This document shows positions 23,845-31,162 of a stretch of 64,000 nucleotides of DNA, one piece after another; positions within the stretch are counted from its first letter, which is position 1, and each line of letters begins with the position of its first letter. The position numbers and the translations under genes were made by a program. The stretch comes from Pseudomonas vranovensis DSM 16006 (lineage in GTDB: Bacteria; Pseudomonadota; Gammaproteobacteria; Pseudomonadales; Pseudomonadaceae): positions 124,001-188,000 of the forward strand of contig NZ_KE384457.1 of assembly GCF_000425805.1 (NCBI RefSeq). The letters are read 5' to 3'. The notes under the pieces were generated by a model. That model was not told the origin of the DNA, did no database searches, and saw nothing but the letters and a program-made list of their open reading frames with translations.

Positions 23845-26457
23845 ATGGGCAAATCGCTGGTCATTGTGGAATCCCCGGCTAAGGCCAAGACCATCAACAA
23901 GTACCTGGGCAGCCAGTACGTGGTGAAGTCGAGTATCGGCCATATCCGAGACCTGCCCACCAGCGGTTCGGCCAGCGCCAGCAAGGAGCCTGCCGCCAAG
24001 CGCGGCAAGGCCGCCGCAGGCGAGGCGCCGGCCCTGTCGCCGAAAGAGAAGGCGCGCAAGCAGCTGGTTGCACGCATGGGGGTTGATCCGGATCACGGCT
24101 GGAAGGCCAAGTACGAGATCCTCCCGGGCAAGGAAAAGGTCATCGACGAACTGCGTCGCCTGGCCAAGGATGCCGACACCATCTATCTCGCAACCGACTT
24201 GGACCGCGAGGGGGAAGCCATTGCCTGGCACCTGCGCGAAGCCATCGGCGGTGACGACAGCCGCTACAAGCGCGTGGTGTTCAACGAAATCACCAAGAAA
24301 GCCATCCAGGAGGCGTTCTCGCAGCCGGGCGAGCTGGATATCGATCGGGTCAACGCCCAGCAGGCGCGTCGCTTCCTCGATCGTGTGGTTGGCTACATGG
24401 TCTCCCCGCTGCTGTGGCAGAAAATTGCCCGTGGCCTGTCTGCCGGTCGCGTACAGTCGGTTGCGGTGAAGCTGGTGGTCGAGCGTGAGCGTGAAATTCG
24501 CGCGTTCATCCCGGAAGAATACTGGGAAGTGCATGCTGACCTGGGTACCGCCAAGGACGCCAAGGTGCGTTTTGAAGTGGCTCGGGAGAAGGGCGAGGCC
24601 TTCAAGCCGCTGAACGAAGCGCAAGCCATGGCGGCCCTGGAGAAGCTCAAGGCTTCCAGCTACACCGTTGCCAAGCGTGAAGACCGTCCGACCAGCAGCA
24701 AGCCCTCGGCCCCGTTCATCACCTCTACCCTGCAGCAGGCGGCGAGCAATCGCCTGGGCTTCGGGGTGAAGAAAACCATGATGATGGCCCAGCGTCTGTA
24801 CGAAGCCGGTTACATCACCTACATGCGTACCGACTCGACCAACCTCTCGGTCGATGCGGTTGAAATGGCCCGCAGCTATATCGAAAGCGAGTTCGGCAAG
24901 AAGTACTTGCCTGAAGCTCCGATCGTCTACGGCAGCAAAGAAGGTGCCCAGGAAGCGCACGAAGCGATCCGCCCTTCGGATGTGAACACCCATCCGACCA
25001 AGCTCAGTGGCATGGAGCGTGATGCCGAGCGCCTGTACGAGCTGATCTGGCGTCAGTTCCTGGCCTGCCAGATGCCGCCGGCCCAATACCTGTCGACCAC
25101 CGTCAGCGTCACCGCCGGCGACTTCGAGCTGCGCGCCAAGGGCCGCATCCTCAAGTTCGACGGTTATACCCGCGTACTGCCACAACAGAGCAAGCCGGGC
25201 GATGACGACGTGCTGCCGGAGATGAACCAGGGCGAAGTGCTCAAGCTGATACAGATCGACCCGAGCCAGCATTTCACCAAGCCGCCTGCGCGTTACTCCG
25301 AAGCGAGCCTGGTCAAGGAAATGGAAAAACGCGGCATTGGCCGTCCTTCCACCTACGCGGCCATCATCTCGACCATTCAGGACCGCGGCTATGTGACCCT
25401 GCACAACCGTCGTTTCTATTCCGAGAAGATGGGCGACATCGTTACCGAGCGCCTGTCGGAGAGCTTCTCCAACCTCATGGACTACGGCTTCACCGCCGGC
25501 ATGGAAGAGAACCTCGATGATGTTGCCCAGGGTGAGCGTGATTGGAAGAACGTGCTGGACGAGTTTTACGGCGATTTCAGCAACAAGCTGAAACTGGCCG
25601 AGGATGCAGAGAAGGGCATGCGTGCCAACCAGCCGACCCTGACCAACATTCCGTGCAAGGATTGCGGTCGGCCGATGATGATCCGTACTGCGTCCACCGG
25701 TGTCTTCCTTGGTTGCTCGGGCTACAGCCTGCCGCCCAAAGAGCGTTGCAAGGCCACGGTCAACCTGGTTCCGGGTGATGAAATTGCAGCGGATGACGAG
25801 GGTGAGTCGGAATCGCGCGTGTTGCTCAACAAGCACCGTTGCCCGATCTGCTCCACGGCCATGGATGCTTACCTGCTCGACGAAAAGCGCAAGCTGCATA
25901 TCTGCGGTAACAACCCTGATTGCACCGGCTACGAGATCGAAGAAGGGAACTACCGCATCAAGGGTTACGAAGGGCCGAGCCTTGAGTGCGACAAGTGCGG
26001 TAGTGAGATGCAACTCAAGACAGGTCGCTTCGGCAAGTTCTTCGGTTGCACCAACGCAGAGTGCAAGAACACCCGCAAGCTGCTCAAGAGCGGCGAGGCG
26101 GCGCCACCCAAGATGGATGCGGTGAAGATGCCGGAACTCAAGTGCGAGAAGGTCAATGATACCTACGTGCTGCGTGATGGTGCTTCGGGCCTGTTCCTGG
26201 CGGCCAGCCAGTTCCCGAAGAACCGCGAGACCCGTGCGCCACTGGTAATCGAGATCATTCCTCACAAGGATGAAATCGACCCGAAGTACCACTTCCTCTG
26301 CGAAGCCCCGAAGAAAGACCCCGACGGTCGTCCGGCAGTCATCCGCTATAGCCGCAAGACCAAGGAGCAGTACGTGCAGACCGAAGTCGAGGGCAAGCCG
26401 ACCGGCTGGCGCGCCTTCTACGATGGCAATGCCTGGAAGGTCGAAGACAAACGCTGA
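23845..26457 (+). CDS. topA: DNA topoisomerase I
   Basis: Type IA enzyme (870 aa) that relaxes negative supercoils. The Toprim domain is at the N-terminus (SLVIVESPAKAKTINKYL, TDLDREGEAIAWHL). The catalytic tyrosine is Tyr326 in YITYMRTDSTNLS. Three C-terminal cysteine clusters follow (CKDCGRPM, CPICSTAM, CDKCGSEM, each with a second Cys pair), matching the zinc-ribbon tail of E. coli TopA. An insertion rich in Ala/Lys (about residues 41-70) follows the Toprim start and is common in the genus. It has its own AT-rich promoter region upstream (ACTATATATAGCG). Confidence 0.97.
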   Translation: MGKSLVIVESPAKAKTINKYLGSQYVVKSSIGHIRDLPTSGSASASKEPAAKRGKAAAGEAPALSPKEKARKQLVARMGVDPDHGWKAKYEILPGKEKVIDELRRLAKDADTIYLATDLDREGEAIAWHLREAIGGDDSRYKRVVFNEITKKAIQEAFSQPGELDIDRVNAQQARRFLDRVVGYMVSPLLWQKIARGLSAGRVQSVAVKLVVEREREIRAFIPEEYWEVHADLGTAKDAKVRFEVAREKGEAFKPLNEAQAMAALEKLKASSYTVAKREDRPTSSKPSAPFITSTLQQAASNRLGFGVKKTMMMAQRLYEAGYITYMRTDSTNLSVDAVEMARSYIESEFGKKYLPEAPIVYGSKEGAQEAHEAIRPSDVNTHPTKLSGMERDAERLYELIWRQFLACQMPPAQYLSTTVSVTAGDFELRAKGRILKFDGYTRVLPQQSKPGDDDVLPEMNQGEVLKLIQIDPSQHFTKPPARYSEASLVKEMEKRGIGRPSTYAAIISTIQDRGYVTLHNRRFYSEKMGDIVTERLSESFSNLMDYGFTAGMEENLDDVAQGERDWKNVLDEFYGDFSNKLKLAEDAEKGMRANQPTLTNIPCKDCGRPMMIRTASTGVFLGCSGYSLPPKERCKATVNLVPGDEIAADDEGESESRVLLNKHRCPICSTAMDAYLLDEKRKLHICGNNPDCTGYEIEEGNYRIKGYEGPSLECDKCGSEMQLKTGRFGKFFGCTNAECKNTRKLLKSGEAAPPKMDAVKMPELKCEKVNDTYVLRDGASGLFLAASQFPKNRETRAPLVIEIIPHKDEIDPKYHFLCEAPKKDPDGRPAVIRYSRKTKEQYVQTEVEGKPTGWRAFYDGNAWKVEDKR

Positions 26458-26475
26458 TCGGGCGTAGTTGATGCA

Positions 26476-26524
26476 ATCGCGGGGCAAGCCCGCTCCTACT
26501 GTGGGAGCGGGCTTGCCCCGCGAT
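26476..26524. repeat. REP element, inverted pair
   Basis: ATCGCGGGGCAAGCCCGCTC then CTACTGTGGGAG then the inverted copy ending CTTGCCCCGCGAT. Both halves have the full P. putida-type REP core (CGCGGG-CAAGCCCGCTCC). It is a long hairpin with T-rich sequence after it and probably ends the topA transcript. Confidence 0.9.
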
Positions 26525-26588
26525 GCTTTTCAGCCCTGTACTAGTGTAAATTGGCTCATCGCCTTGCATCCTATCGGAGGGCTCCCAG

Positions 26589-27110
26589 ATGGCCCAGGAA
26601 CTCTATACCCGTACCAACCAGAAGATCTATTTTGCGGGCCTTGCCCTTGAGGCCTTGGGCAGAGCACAGGAAAGCCGGGCCATGAACGCCCAAGCGCTGA
26701 TTCAGTCAGAGCGCGAATCAGCGCTGTTCCATCTGTATGGCGCACTGCTTGGCCTGTGCCATGAGATTGCCGGGTTCTATCGTTTGCCCCAGGCGAGCGC
26801 ACCCCGTGCCGAACTGCTGTTGACGCGTGAAGTGCTGGAGGCCGTGGCGATTCCGGAAATGGCCGAGCTAGTCGAACTGGCCGAGCAGCGGGAGACCTGG
26901 CTGGCGCAACTACTAGCAGCTTATGCCGATTTGTTCCGACCGCCGGTCGCGAAAAAAGCGCCGAAAAACGACGTGACCCAGCCCCTGATTCAGGCGGTGA
27001 GCCTGGACGAGCCCGAGGTAGCGCCGCTGTCGCGAGAAGAACTGGAAAGCTGGAGACAGAACCTCAAGGGCCTCACTGTTCGTTTTCGCGAGGGCTTGAG
27101 TGAGTGCTGA
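26589..27110 (+). CDS. DUF6586-type protein
   Basis: A 173-residue soluble, mostly helical protein, conserved beside topA in Pseudomonas (P. aeruginosa PA3010 position). The N-terminus AQELYTRTNQKIYFAGLALE is very conserved in the family as I remember it. The middle is Ala/Glu-rich helices and the end is LESWRQNLKGLTVRFREG. There are no catalytic or membrane motifs. The start has CGGAGG upstream. The function is unknown; gene order suggests co-expression with the next small gene and LexA-region neighbours, but nothing more. Confidence 0.8.
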   Translation: MAQELYTRTNQKIYFAGLALEALGRAQESRAMNAQALIQSERESALFHLYGALLGLCHEIAGFYRLPQASAPRAELLLTREVLEAVAIPEMAELVELAEQRETWLAQLLAAYADLFRPPVAKKAPKNDVTQPLIQAVSLDEPEVAPLSREELESWRQNLKGLTVRFREGLSEC

Positions 27111-27160
27111 TTGAGGCGGTCGCTGGTACAATGGTGGCCTTTCGTGGAGAACTGCCCTTT

Positions 27161-27394
27161 ATGCCAACGTCCTTTCTAGAAATTGTCGAGTTGCCTGATG
27201 GCCGGATCGAGTTGCGCCGCGCCGAGGACGAAGGCTCCCTGGTAACCCTGGATTTCTCCGAGGACGCCAAGGCTTTCCTGCAAGGTCAGCATGTTGAAGT
27301 GGCCAAGGCCATGCTCAGCGTAGGCGTGCAGATGGCTGGCAAGCTTGTAGAAGGCGAAATCGAGCGAGACGAGGGGCCGCGCGTCCTGCATTGA
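27161..27394 (+). CDS. Conserved small acidic protein
   Basis: A 77-residue acidic protein at the position of P. aeruginosa PA3009. The sequence MPTSFLEIVELPDGRIELRR is followed by SLVTLDFSEDAKAFLQ and a C-terminal helix with VEGEIERDEGPR. There is no signal, membrane segment or known motif. The start was chosen at the ATG with GGAGA upstream; an in-frame extension of 19 codons lacks conservation features. It lies 50 nt after the DUF6586 gene and probably shares its transcript. Confidence 0.7.
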   Translation: MPTSFLEIVELPDGRIELRRAEDEGSLVTLDFSEDAKAFLQGQHVEVAKAMLSVGVQMAGKLVEGEIERDEGPRVLH

Positions 27395-27458
27395 TCATCC
27401 TGCCGGCCTCCTCGTCCTGAGGAAGCCTGACGAAGCCCATGTAAATCAAGCCTGATTA

Positions 27459-27941
27459 TCAGCCGAGGCGGATGTTCAGGCTTTGTGCGTCTCCGGTGCG
27501 GGCGGCGATGCTCAGTTGTTGGCGAGCACTGCTGCTGACCGTATTCAGCCAGCTGACCACGGTATGGCTGCGGCCCAGTCGCAGGGCATCGCAGGCCAGT
27601 TGCAGGGCGCTCTGGTTGCCGCGCGGTTGCAGCAACAGGATGCGCTCGCGATTGAGGCCGGCGTCGCGTAGCCACGCTTGGGTAAGAATGGCTGGCGGGG
27701 CAATCAGGGTCAGCCAACGGGCGTCCTGCTCTTCGCTCAGCTCGCTCAGTTCACGCAGCATGGGGGCCAGGAGGTTCTGGCAGCTTCCCAATGCGCCACG
27801 AAAGGACAGTTCGCTGAAAACCTGCGCCGTACCTGCGTGGGGTGCTGGTTTGGCGGCTTTCAGTCCGGGCAGAACTGGCTGGGCCAGGAACGCTTCGAAC
27901 AGGGGCAATTGTGCTTGCTGTGGTGCATGGGGGAACTGCAT
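27459..27941 (-). CDS. sulA: SOS cell-division inhibitor SulA
   Basis: A 160-residue inhibitor that binds FtsZ and blocks septation during the SOS response. The family core is visible: FSELSFRGALGSCQNLLAP, then WLTLIAPPAILTQAWLRDAG, LLQPRGNQSALQLACDALRL and GRSHTVVSWLN. It lies 12 nt downstream of lexA with a strong AAGGAGG ribosome binding site, so it is the second gene of a LexA-controlled lexA-sulA operon. The E. coli order is different (sulA alone), and the operon form is typical of Pseudomonas. Confidence 0.93.
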   Translation of the reverse strand: MQFPHAPQQAQLPLFEAFLAQPVLPGLKAAKPAPHAGTAQVFSELSFRGALGSCQNLLAPMLRELSELSEEQDARWLTLIAPPAILTQAWLRDAGLNRERILLLQPRGNQSALQLACDALRLGRSHTVVSWLNTVSSSARQQLSIAARTGDAQSLNIRLG

Positions 27942-27953
27942 GACGCCTCCTTT

Positions 27954-28562
27954 TTACCGGCGAATGACGCCGACACTCAAGCCCTCGATCACCAGCTCCT
28001 GATCTTTCAGGTTGACTTCGATGGGGGCGAACTCAGGGTTCTCGGCAATCAGCCAGACTTTGTTGCCTTCGCGCTTGAAGCGCTTGACCGTGACTTCGTC
28101 ACCCAGGCGGGCGACCACGATCTGGCCATTGCGGGCTTCGCGGCAGGTGTGTACGGCGAGCAGGTCGCCATCGACAATGCCGACGTCCTTCATGCTCATG
28201 CCGTGAACGCGCAGCAGGTAGTCGGCCCGGGGATGGAAGAAGGCCGGATTGATGTTGCAGGATTCTTCGATATGTTGCTGGGCGAGAATAGGGGCGCCGG
28301 CAGCGACGCGACCAATGATTGGCAGGCCGTTGTCTTCGGCTTTGGCCTCGACGCCGGGGATGCGGATGCCGCGGGAAGCGCCGGGGGTCATTTCGATCGC
28401 GCCCTTGCGGGCCAGTGCCTTGAGGTGTTCCTCGGCGGCATTGGGCGATTTGAAGCCCAGCTCCTGGGCAATTTCGGCGCGGGTGGGCGGGAAGCCGTTG
28501 TCTTCCAGGCAGCGCTTGATAAAAGCCAGAATCTCAGCTTGGCGTGGCGTCAGTTTTAGCAT
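27954..28562 (-). CDS. lexA: SOS repressor LexA
   Basis: A 202-residue repressor of the DNA-damage regulon. The N-terminal winged helix begins LKLTPRQAEILAFI with recognition region PPTRAEIAQELGF. The self-cleavage site is Ala88-Gly89 (RVAAGAP); the catalytic dyad is Ser123 (HGMSMKD) and Lys160 (EVTVKRF). These are four residues further along than in E. coli LexA. All residues needed for RecA-stimulated autolysis are present. The promoter contains two LexA boxes, giving autoregulation. First gene of the lexA-sulA operon. Confidence 0.97.
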   Translation of the reverse strand: MLKLTPRQAEILAFIKRCLEDNGFPPTRAEIAQELGFKSPNAAEEHLKALARKGAIEMTPGASRGIRIPGVEAKAEDNGLPIIGRVAAGAPILAQQHIEESCNINPAFFHPRADYLLRVHGMSMKDVGIVDGDLLAVHTCREARNGQIVVARLGDEVTVKRFKREGNKVWLIAENPEFAPIEVNLKDQELVIEGLSVGVIRR

Positions 28563-28572
28563 GTTGATCGCT

Positions 28573-28588
28573 CTGTCTTTTTATACAG
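28573..28588. promoter_or_regulatory. LexA box, proximal
   Basis: CTGTCTTTTTATACAG fits the SOS box CTG-N10-CAG with an AT-rich centre. It lies 10 bases upstream of the lexA start codon, downstream of the -10 box. Confidence 0.85.
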
Positions 28589-28591
28589 TGA

Positions 28592-28607
28592 CTGGGATTA
28601 TATACAG
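28592..28607. promoter_or_regulatory. LexA box, distal
   Basis: CTGGGATTATATACAG fits CTG-N10-CAG and covers the -10 box of the lexA promoter. The two boxes are 19 bases apart start to start, close to two helical turns, which allows side-by-side binding of two dimers. Confidence 0.88.
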
Positions 28608-28624
28608 TAGATGGCAAGCTGCAA
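28597..28624 (-). promoter_or_regulatory. Sigma-70 promoter of lexA-sulA
   Basis: On the minus strand TTGCAG (28624-28619) and a perfect TATAAT (28602-28597) are separated by 16 bases. The -10 is inside the distal LexA box, so LexA binding would exclude RNA polymerase. Confidence 0.75.
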
Positions 28625-28733
28625 GCGCCAAACTGCAAGAAAGGGCGGGGTGGCCTCGCCAGCAGTGGAGAGCTTGTCGGTTGAGGGTATGATTTAATAC
28701 GTGACCGTGTAGCCGCAAAACGGCTGCGCAGGC

Positions 28734-28778
28734 TTGACAAATCACCGCTTTGAAACGTATGTTTCAAACAAGTGTTTG
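28734..28778 (+). promoter_or_regulatory. psrA promoter with double PsrA operator
   Basis: TTGACA (28734-28739) is followed after 18 bases by TATGTT as -10. Two perfect PsrA sites of the form [GC]AAAC-N4-GTTT[GC] lie on the -10 and start region: GAAACGTATGTTTC (28752-28765) and CAAACAAGTGTTTG (28765-28778), sharing one base. The psrA ATG is 16 bases further on. This is strong evidence for autorepression. Confidence 0.85.
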
Positions 28779-28793
28779 TCAGGCGGAGTAGTC

Positions 28794-29507
28794 ATGGCCC
28801 AGTCGGAAACCGTTGAACGCATTCTCGATGCTGCCGAGCAGTTGTTCGCGGAAAAAGGTTTTGCCGAAACCTCATTGCGGCTGATCACCAGCAAGGCCGG
28901 CGTCAACCTGGCGGCGGTGAACTACCATTTCGGCTCGAAAAAGGCTCTGATTCAGGCGGTTTTCTCGCGTTTCCTTGGCCCGTTCTGCACCAGTCTCGAG
29001 CGTGAGCTGGAGCGTCGCCAGGCTCGACCGGAAAATAAGCCAAGTCTTGAAGAGTTGCTGGAGATGCTGGTCGAGCAGGCGCTGGTGGTACAGCCTCGCA
29101 GCGGCAACGACCTGTCCATTTTCATGCGTCTGCTGGGATTGGCCTTCAGCCAGAGCCAAGGGCACCTGCGCCGCTACCTTGAAGACATGTACGGCAAGGT
29201 GTTCCGCCGCTACATGCTGCTGGTCAACGAGGCAGCTCCACGCATTCCTCCCATCGAGCTGTTCTGGCGCGTGCATTTCATGCTCGGTGCCGCGGCCTTC
29301 AGCATGTCCGGGATCAAGGCACTGCGTGCGATTGCCGAAACCGACTTCGGCATCAATACCTCGATTGAACAGGTCATGCGCCTGATGGTGCCGTTCCTTG
29401 CTGCCGGCATGCGTGCCGACAGTGGCGTTACGGACGAGGCGATGGCTGCAGCCCAGTTGCGCCCACGCAGCAAATCGTCCAGCGCACCGGTGGCTGCCAA
29501 GGCCTGA
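28794..29507 (+). CDS. psrA: TetR-family fatty-acid-responsive regulator PsrA
   Basis: A 237-residue repressor/activator. The N-terminal TetR helix-turn-helix reads GFAETSLRLITSKAGVNLAA and VNYHFGSKKALIQAVF; the C-terminal ligand domain is of the type that binds long-chain fatty acids. In Pseudomonas PsrA represses fadBA and itself and activates rpoS. It is identified by its position between lexA and nagZ, its own tandem operator and the matching operator at fadB. The start has GGCGGAG upstream. rpoS is not in this window. Confidence 0.93.
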   Translation: MAQSETVERILDAAEQLFAEKGFAETSLRLITSKAGVNLAAVNYHFGSKKALIQAVFSRFLGPFCTSLERELERRQARPENKPSLEELLEMLVEQALVVQPRSGNDLSIFMRLLGLAFSQSQGHLRRYLEDMYGKVFRRYMLLVNEAAPRIPPIELFWRVHFMLGAAAFSMSGIKALRAIAETDFGINTSIEQVMRLMVPFLAAGMRADSGVTDEAMAAAQLRPRSKSSSAPVAAKA

Positions 29508-29553
29508 TTCAACGGCTGGGCGCCGCCGGCCGCATCGGCTAAGCTAGCGCCCT

Positions 29554-30078
29554 ATGCCGAGTCTCGATCTACTGCACATCTCCCTCGCCGATCAATGCCT
29601 CTACGGGTTTTCCCGGGGGCAACTGTGCCTGCGCCTGCCGGTATCCACGGCGTTGAGTGGTGCCGGTGAGCGTAGCGGCTCAGGCTGTACGCCGCGTGGC
29701 CTGCATCAGGTGCGGGCGAAAATCGGGGCGGGCTTGCCGCAGGGCGCGGTGTTGCGCGGGCGGCGTTGGACCGGCGAGACCTGGACCCCGGCCCTGCATG
29801 CGCTGCACCCCGGACGCGACTGGATCCTCTCCCGGATCCTCTGGCTCAGCGGTTGCGAGCCAGGGCTGAATCGCCTGGGGCCGGTTGACACCTTCCGTCG
29901 TTATATTTACCTGCACGGCACGCCCGACAGCGAACCAATGGGCGTGCCGTTGTCCCATGGCTGTGTGCGCTTGCGCAATGCCGACCTTTTGTACCTGTTC
30001 GATCGCGTGCCACTGCATTGCCTGGTGCGGATCGAAGAAGCCGCATGCCCCCTATGGGCCGCTGCGCCCCTGAATTGA
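29554..30078 (+). CDS. L,D-transpeptidase (YkuD family) without signal peptide
   Basis: A 174-residue single YkuD catalytic domain. The active-site motif is complete: HGTPDSEPMGVPLSHGCVRL with His about 122 and the nucleophile Cys about 138, followed by RN. Such enzymes cross-link peptidoglycan stems 3-3 or attach proteins to them, normally in the periplasm. The N-terminus (MPSLDLLHISLADQCLYGF) is neither basic nor hydrophobic enough for a signal peptide, so export is unexplained. The next gene is nagZ, a cytoplasmic recycling enzyme, only 10 nt away. Cytoplasmic action on recycled peptides is an alternative. Confidence 0.85.
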   Translation: MPSLDLLHISLADQCLYGFSRGQLCLRLPVSTALSGAGERSGSGCTPRGLHQVRAKIGAGLPQGAVLRGRRWTGETWTPALHALHPGRDWILSRILWLSGCEPGLNRLGPVDTFRRYIYLHGTPDSEPMGVPLSHGCVRLRNADLLYLFDRVPLHCLVRIEEAACPLWAAAPLN

Positions 30079-30088
30079 AGGATCATTT

Positions 30089-31099
30089 ATGAGTGCCAGC
30101 CTGCAAGGCTCCTTGATGGTGGACATCGCCGGTACCTGGCTGACCGCCGAAGATCGCCAGCTTCTGCGCCAGCCTGAAGTGGCCGGTCTGATCATCTTTG
30201 CCCGCAATATCGACTGTCCCCGCCAGGTGCGTGAGCTGACTGCCTCGATCCGCGCCATTCGCCCCGACCTGATCCTGGCAGTGGACCAGGAGGGCGGTCG
30301 GGTCCAGCGCCTGCGCCAGGGCTTCGTGCGCCTGCCAGCGATGCGTGCGATCGCCGACAACGACAATGCCGAGTGCCTGGCCGAGCAGTGCGGCTGGTTG
30401 ATGGCGACCGAAGTGTTGGCGGTAGGCCTGGACCTTAGCTTTGCCCCCGTGCTGGACCTGGACCACCAGCGTAGCGCGGTGGTCGGCAGCAGGGCATTCG
30501 AGGGTGATCCTCTGCGCGCAACAGCCCTGGCCGGTGCCTTCATCCGCGGCATGAAGGCGGCGGGCATGGCGGCCTGTGGCAAGCACTTCCCGGGGCATGG
30601 CTGGGCCGAGGCCGACTCTCATGTGGCCATTCCGACCGATGAGCGCAGCCTGGAGCAGATTCGCGCGGCTGACCTGGTGCCGTTCGCGCGCCTGGGTGGG
30701 CAATTGGCTGCAGTCATGCCGGCCCACGTGATCTACCCGCAGGTCGACAACCAGCCGGCCGGTTTCTCGCGCCGTTGGCTGCAGGACATCCTGCGTGGTG
30801 AGCTGGGCTTTGATGGGGTTATTTTCAGTGATGACTTGTCGATGGCCGGGGCTCATGTCGTGGGCGACGCTGCCAGCCGCATCGAGGCGGCACTGACTGC
30901 GGGGTGTGACATGGGGCTGGTGTGCAACGACCGTGCAGCGGCTGAACTGGCCCTGAGCGCTGCCCAGCGCCTGAAGGTCAAGCCGTCGCCACGTATCGCG
31001 CAAATGCGCGGTCAGGGTTTTGCCCGTACGGACTATCGCCAGCAGCCTCGTTGGCTGGAGGCGCTTGGGGCGCTCAAGGAAGCGCAGTTGGTAGACTGA
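30089..31099 (+). CDS. nagZ: Beta-N-acetylglucosaminidase NagZ
   Basis: Cytoplasmic GH3 enzyme (336 aa) that removes GlcNAc from anhydro-muropeptides in cell-wall recycling. Recognised by ILAVDQEGGRVQRLR, CGKHFPGHGWAEADSH (with the His of the flexible catalytic loop) and FDGVIFSDDLSMAGAH containing the nucleophile Asp. Length is normal for the single-domain NagZ. It is probably co-transcribed with the L,D-transpeptidase gene. Its products influence AmpC induction in species that carry ampR-ampC; those genes are not in this window. A REP pair follows the stop codon. Confidence 0.95.
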   Translation: MSASLQGSLMVDIAGTWLTAEDRQLLRQPEVAGLIIFARNIDCPRQVRELTASIRAIRPDLILAVDQEGGRVQRLRQGFVRLPAMRAIADNDNAECLAEQCGWLMATEVLAVGLDLSFAPVLDLDHQRSAVVGSRAFEGDPLRATALAGAFIRGMKAAGMAACGKHFPGHGWAEADSHVAIPTDERSLEQIRAADLVPFARLGGQLAAVMPAHVIYPQVDNQPAGFSRRWLQDILRGELGFDGVIFSDDLSMAGAHVVGDAASRIEAALTAGCDMGLVCNDRAAAELALSAAQRLKVKPSPRIAQMRGQGFARTDYRQQPRWLEALGALKEAQLVD

Positions 31100-31107
31100 T
31101 GCAAGCA

Positions 31108-31158
31108 ATCGCGGGGCAGGCCTACTCCTACCGGGTAGGAGCGGGCCTGCCCCGCGAT
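31108..31158. repeat. REP element, inverted pair (CAGGCCTAC variant)
   Basis: ATCGCGGGGCAGGCCTACTC faces GTAGGAGCGGGCCTGCCCCG followed by CGAT. The arms use GGCAGGCC instead of GGCAAGCC with a compensating change on the other arm, so the palindrome is conserved. It lies between the convergent nagZ and helicase genes, 4 nt from the helicase stop. Confidence 0.88.
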
Positions 31159-31162
31159 GTTT

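Noticed and set aside
23827..26487. Minus-strand open frame of nearly 900 codons opposite topA
   Set aside because: It is a mirror of topA: high third-position GC leaves the complementary frame stop-free. No ribosome binding site or protein-like motif is present, and topA is intact on the other strand.
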